Source of the DNA: JAHDHW01 sp965277415
Lineage (GTDB): Bacteria > Bacteroidota > Bacteroidia > Chitinophagales > Saprospiraceae
Direction of reading: 5' to 3'
NCBI GenBank assembly: GCA_965277415.1
Contig: CBDICS010000033.1
Coordinates: 1-64,000, forward strand
Length of the DNA stretch: 64,000 bases
Positions 62,350 to 64,000 of this stretch are shown piece by piece. Every line of letters starts with the position of its first letter. Within the stretch, counting starts at the first letter, position 1. The translations under genes and the position numbers were made by a program. A model generated the notes under the pieces. That model searched no databases. It saw nothing but the letters and a program-made list of their open reading frames with translations, and was not told the DNA's origin.

Positions 62350-62419
62350 TAAACGAAATCATTTGGTGGAGGTTTACTAAACTAACTAGGGCTAAATAGC
62401 TCAATTAGTTTAGTAAACC
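62350..62419. repeat. GGTTTACTAAACT inverted repeat, copy 2
   Basis: GGTTTACTAAACTAA (62371-62385) pairs perfectly with 62405-62419. The loop itself holds a small palindrome, GCTAAATAGC. A T-rich stretch follows, so it may terminate the sigma operon, 22 nt after its stop. Left flank TAAACGAAATC is shared with copy 1 at 57261. Confidence 0.8.
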
Positions 62420-62648
62420 ATTTATTTTTTACAAAAAAATCTGAACCTCAGGCAACCTTTATTCAAATTATTACACCAGAATAGTGAGACTCGAAGACCA
62501 AACCCCTAAGATACTTTTAAGGGCCATTATTTAATCCTTGTCCCTGAAAAACAAGTGTCTTTAAGTATAGCTATACATTTCTAAACCATATTATCTACAG
62601 TCTTTAATTTTATTATAAAGGCAATTAAATTGTTTAAAAATCAAAGAA
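62420..62648. other. remainder of the intergenic region before the PepSY-like lipoprotein
   Basis: No gene or exact promoter box is recognised between the hairpin repeat and the ATG at 62649. Confidence 0.4.
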
Positions 62649-63377
62649 ATGAAAAATTTAGTATTTGTTTTAACAGCCATTTTCACTATCGGATTTTTAT
62701 CTTCTTGCAATAAAGGGGATAATGATATTGCTTCTACAGAAATCTTAATCGAAGAGATTACTACCTCTTCAGACAAAGTAAATATTGCTCCACAAGATCT
62801 ACCCTCTACGACTAAACTATTTATAGACGAAGAACATTTTGAGACTTATATCGAAACGGTATCTTATATAGATGGTAAAGGTTACGAAGTTACATTAGGT
62901 ACAGAAGATGTCGAGTATTTTAATGATAATGGCGAAGTATTGAGAACTCGTTCACATCCCAATAGATGTCATAGACCTGGTCCTTGTGGAGGTGGAGAGC
63001 GAATTAGAATTGCTGACCTTCCTGCTGGTATTGTTGCTTATATCTTAAACAACTACCCTGACGAAGAAATTAAAAGAGCAAAAATTAAAGGGGATTATTA
63101 TTTAGTAGGCATTACAGGGCCAACAATTCTTGTTTTCCAACTTGATAATACCTTTGTTTCGGAAGCACCTCTATTTCGTTTTTGTAATGCTCAGCGACTT
63201 AATATTGATAACCTTCCAGATAGCATAATAGACTACATCAATGATAACTGTCCTGATGGAGAAATCAAAGCAGCTTTCAAAATACGAGGAAAAATTGTTG
63301 TCGGAATATTAACACCAAATGGTCGAAAAGTATTTGTATTCAATTTGGATGGTGAGTTTTTATTCGAGCGACCATAG
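62649..63377 (+). CDS. PepSY-like lipoprotein with internal repeats
   Basis: A 242-residue lipoprotein: lipobox FLSSC with Cys20. The mature part has three related units of the PepSY-like (BLIP-fold, PF11396-type) pattern. Each starts LPxxxxxYIxxxxPDxEI and ends with a strand and a GEFL-like turn: DLPSTTKLFIDEEHFE (~residue 52), DLPAGIVAYILNNYPDEEIK (~122) and NLPDSIIDYINDNCPDGEIK (~188). A Cys/His/Pro/Gly spacer (CHRPGPCGGGE) separates units one and two. Such proteins are common periplasmic lipoproteins in the phylum with no established function. It stands alone with its own terminator. Confidence 0.85.
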   Translation: MKNLVFVLTAIFTIGFLSSCNKGDNDIASTEILIEEITTSSDKVNIAPQDLPSTTKLFIDEEHFETYIETVSYIDGKGYEVTLGTEDVEYFNDNGEVLRTRSHPNRCHRPGPCGGGERIRIADLPAGIVAYILNNYPDEEIKRAKIKGDYYLVGITGPTILVFQLDNTFVSEAPLFRFCNAQRLNIDNLPDSIIDYINDNCPDGEIKAAFKIRGKIVVGILTPNGRKVFVFNLDGEFLFERP

Positions 63378-63441
63378 AGAGGTTTAATTCCTCCACAATC
63401 ATGTTTCATAGCTTTATTAATATATAACAGGTTGATAAGTC

Positions 63442-63475
63442 AAAGGAGGTCATATGATCTCCTTTACTTTTTTTG
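63442..63475 (+). terminator. intrinsic terminator after the PepSY-like gene
   Basis: AAAGGAGGTCAT pairs with ATGATCTCCTTT (one G-U pair) and a T run follows. The right arm overlaps the stop codon of the convergent gene, so it may serve both. Confidence 0.8.
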
Positions 63476-64000
63476 AATTTGTTCAAAAAGATAATTTGCA
63501 GTAGCTAAATCTTCCAAAGCATGGCCCACAGATTTAAAAAGTGTGATTTCATCATTTCCTTTTCGTAGGAATGTTCTTGTACCTTTACAGATTTTAAAAA
63601 GATCCGCTTCTATATTATCTTTTTTTAAAACACCCGTTTGAATAGGAATTAGAATATCCCCTGTCTCCTTGCAAGCGCCTTCTAAATTATCGACATAAAT
63701 TGTACTGCGCTTGATCACTTCATCATCTGCTTCACGAAGTGTAGGTAAATAAGAACCAACAAGGTCAATATGCTGACCGGCTTGTAAATACATTCCTTTT
63801 ATCAATGGTGTCTCACTCATTGTAGCCGCAGAAATAATATCTGCATTCCTAATTCCTATTTCTATATCTTGGACTGGTTCTACATCAAATGGATGTTCAT
63901 TAAAATAAGCGGAAAGGTTTTTCGCTTTTTCAAAATTACGCCCCCATATCTGTACTTTTTTTATTGGTCGAACTGAAGCATGAGCTTCGATAAGATGGGG
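63464..64000 (-). CDS. ornithine cyclodeaminase/mu-crystallin family protein, 3' part
   Basis: The frame is open from the window edge to a TAA at 63464, so the last 178 residues are present and the N-terminus lies beyond 64000. The Rossmann part shows IKKVQIWGRNFEKAKNL and GIRNADIISAATMSETPLI, followed by HIDLVGSYLPTLREADDE, all typical of the family. Members include ornithine cyclodeaminase, alanine dehydrogenase and delta1-pyrroline-2-carboxylate reductase. With a hydroxyproline epimerase and D-amino-acid dehydrogenase 4-5 kb away, the reductase role is attractive. The catalytic residues needed to choose are not in the window. Confidence 0.88.
   Translation of the reverse strand, partial: PHLIEAHASVRPIKKVQIWGRNFEKAKNLSAYFNEHPFDVEPVQDIEIGIRNADIISAATMSETPLIKGMYLQAGQHIDLVGSYLPTLREADDEVIKRSTIYVDNLEGACKETGDILIPIQTGVLKKDNIEADLFKICKGTRTFLRKGNDEITLFKSVGHALEDLATANYLFEQIQKK

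Overview
The window is an AT-rich chromosomal segment from a member of the Bacteroidota. Two proteins end in type IX secretion (T9SS) type A sorting domains. Several families are typical of this phylum: DUF4783, DUF5606, TIGR02757, a fused alpha/beta 2-oxoacid dehydrogenase E1, DUF3857/transglutaminase proteins and a bacterial GGGP synthase. Five signal peptides cleave before Gln (A|Q), start codons lack clear Shine-Dalgarno sequences, and several promoters fit the Bacteroidota -7 box TAnnTTTG. A Saprospirales-like marine or environmental lineage is my best guess, but that is inference.

Layout. 0-14.3 kb: an OmpA-type fragment, gpmI, small envelope proteins, a DPM1-like glycosyltransferase, an M3 oligoendopeptidase, a DUF5606 protein, fused E1 dehydrogenase, an exported dienelactone-hydrolase lipoprotein and a muconate-semialdehyde-type aldehyde dehydrogenase. 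14.6-17.7 kb: a tight three-gene operon of two exported proteins and an Lnt (apolipoprotein N-acyltransferase) homologue. 18-30 kb: secreted M28 glutaminyl-cyclase-like lipoprotein, cysS, an EEP-family protein, two rhomboids, mutL, a purF-type gene, pterin dehydratase and an M42 peptidase. 30-43 kb: lipoprotein MsrA, a flippase, a 54-aa membrane microprotein, rsgA, GGGP synthase, two DUF3857 paralogues, recO and a class A penicillin-binding protein.

43.2-46.3 kb is the accessory part. It holds a gene fragment, a 43-aa double-glycine leader peptide divergent from a 500-aa helical TPR-like protein, an iterated motif in their shared promoter region, and strong RNA-like hairpins. I regard this as the best candidate for an undescribed system. 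46.3-52.8 kb carries a 1659-aa T9SS subtilase translationally coupled to a second T9SS protein. Then come an AsmA-family protein, tRNA-Val, an Xaa-Pro peptidase, a hydroxyproline epimerase/dehydrogenase pair, an ECF sigma factor followed by a trans-envelope protein, a PepSY-like lipoprotein and the 3' part of an ornithine cyclodeaminase-family gene. The peptidase, epimerase, dehydrogenase and cyclodeaminase-family genes together suggest breakdown of collagen-like proline or hydroxyproline peptides.

Three families of short dispersed intergenic repeats run through the window: tandem mini-hairpins introduced by TTGTGAT, a GGTTTACTAAACT inverted repeat, and a TAGAGTCTGTTTAAAT motif. A 43-bp sequence is also shared upstream of the M42 peptidase and rsgA. 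I found no CRISPR array, rRNA, intact insertion sequence or phage genes.
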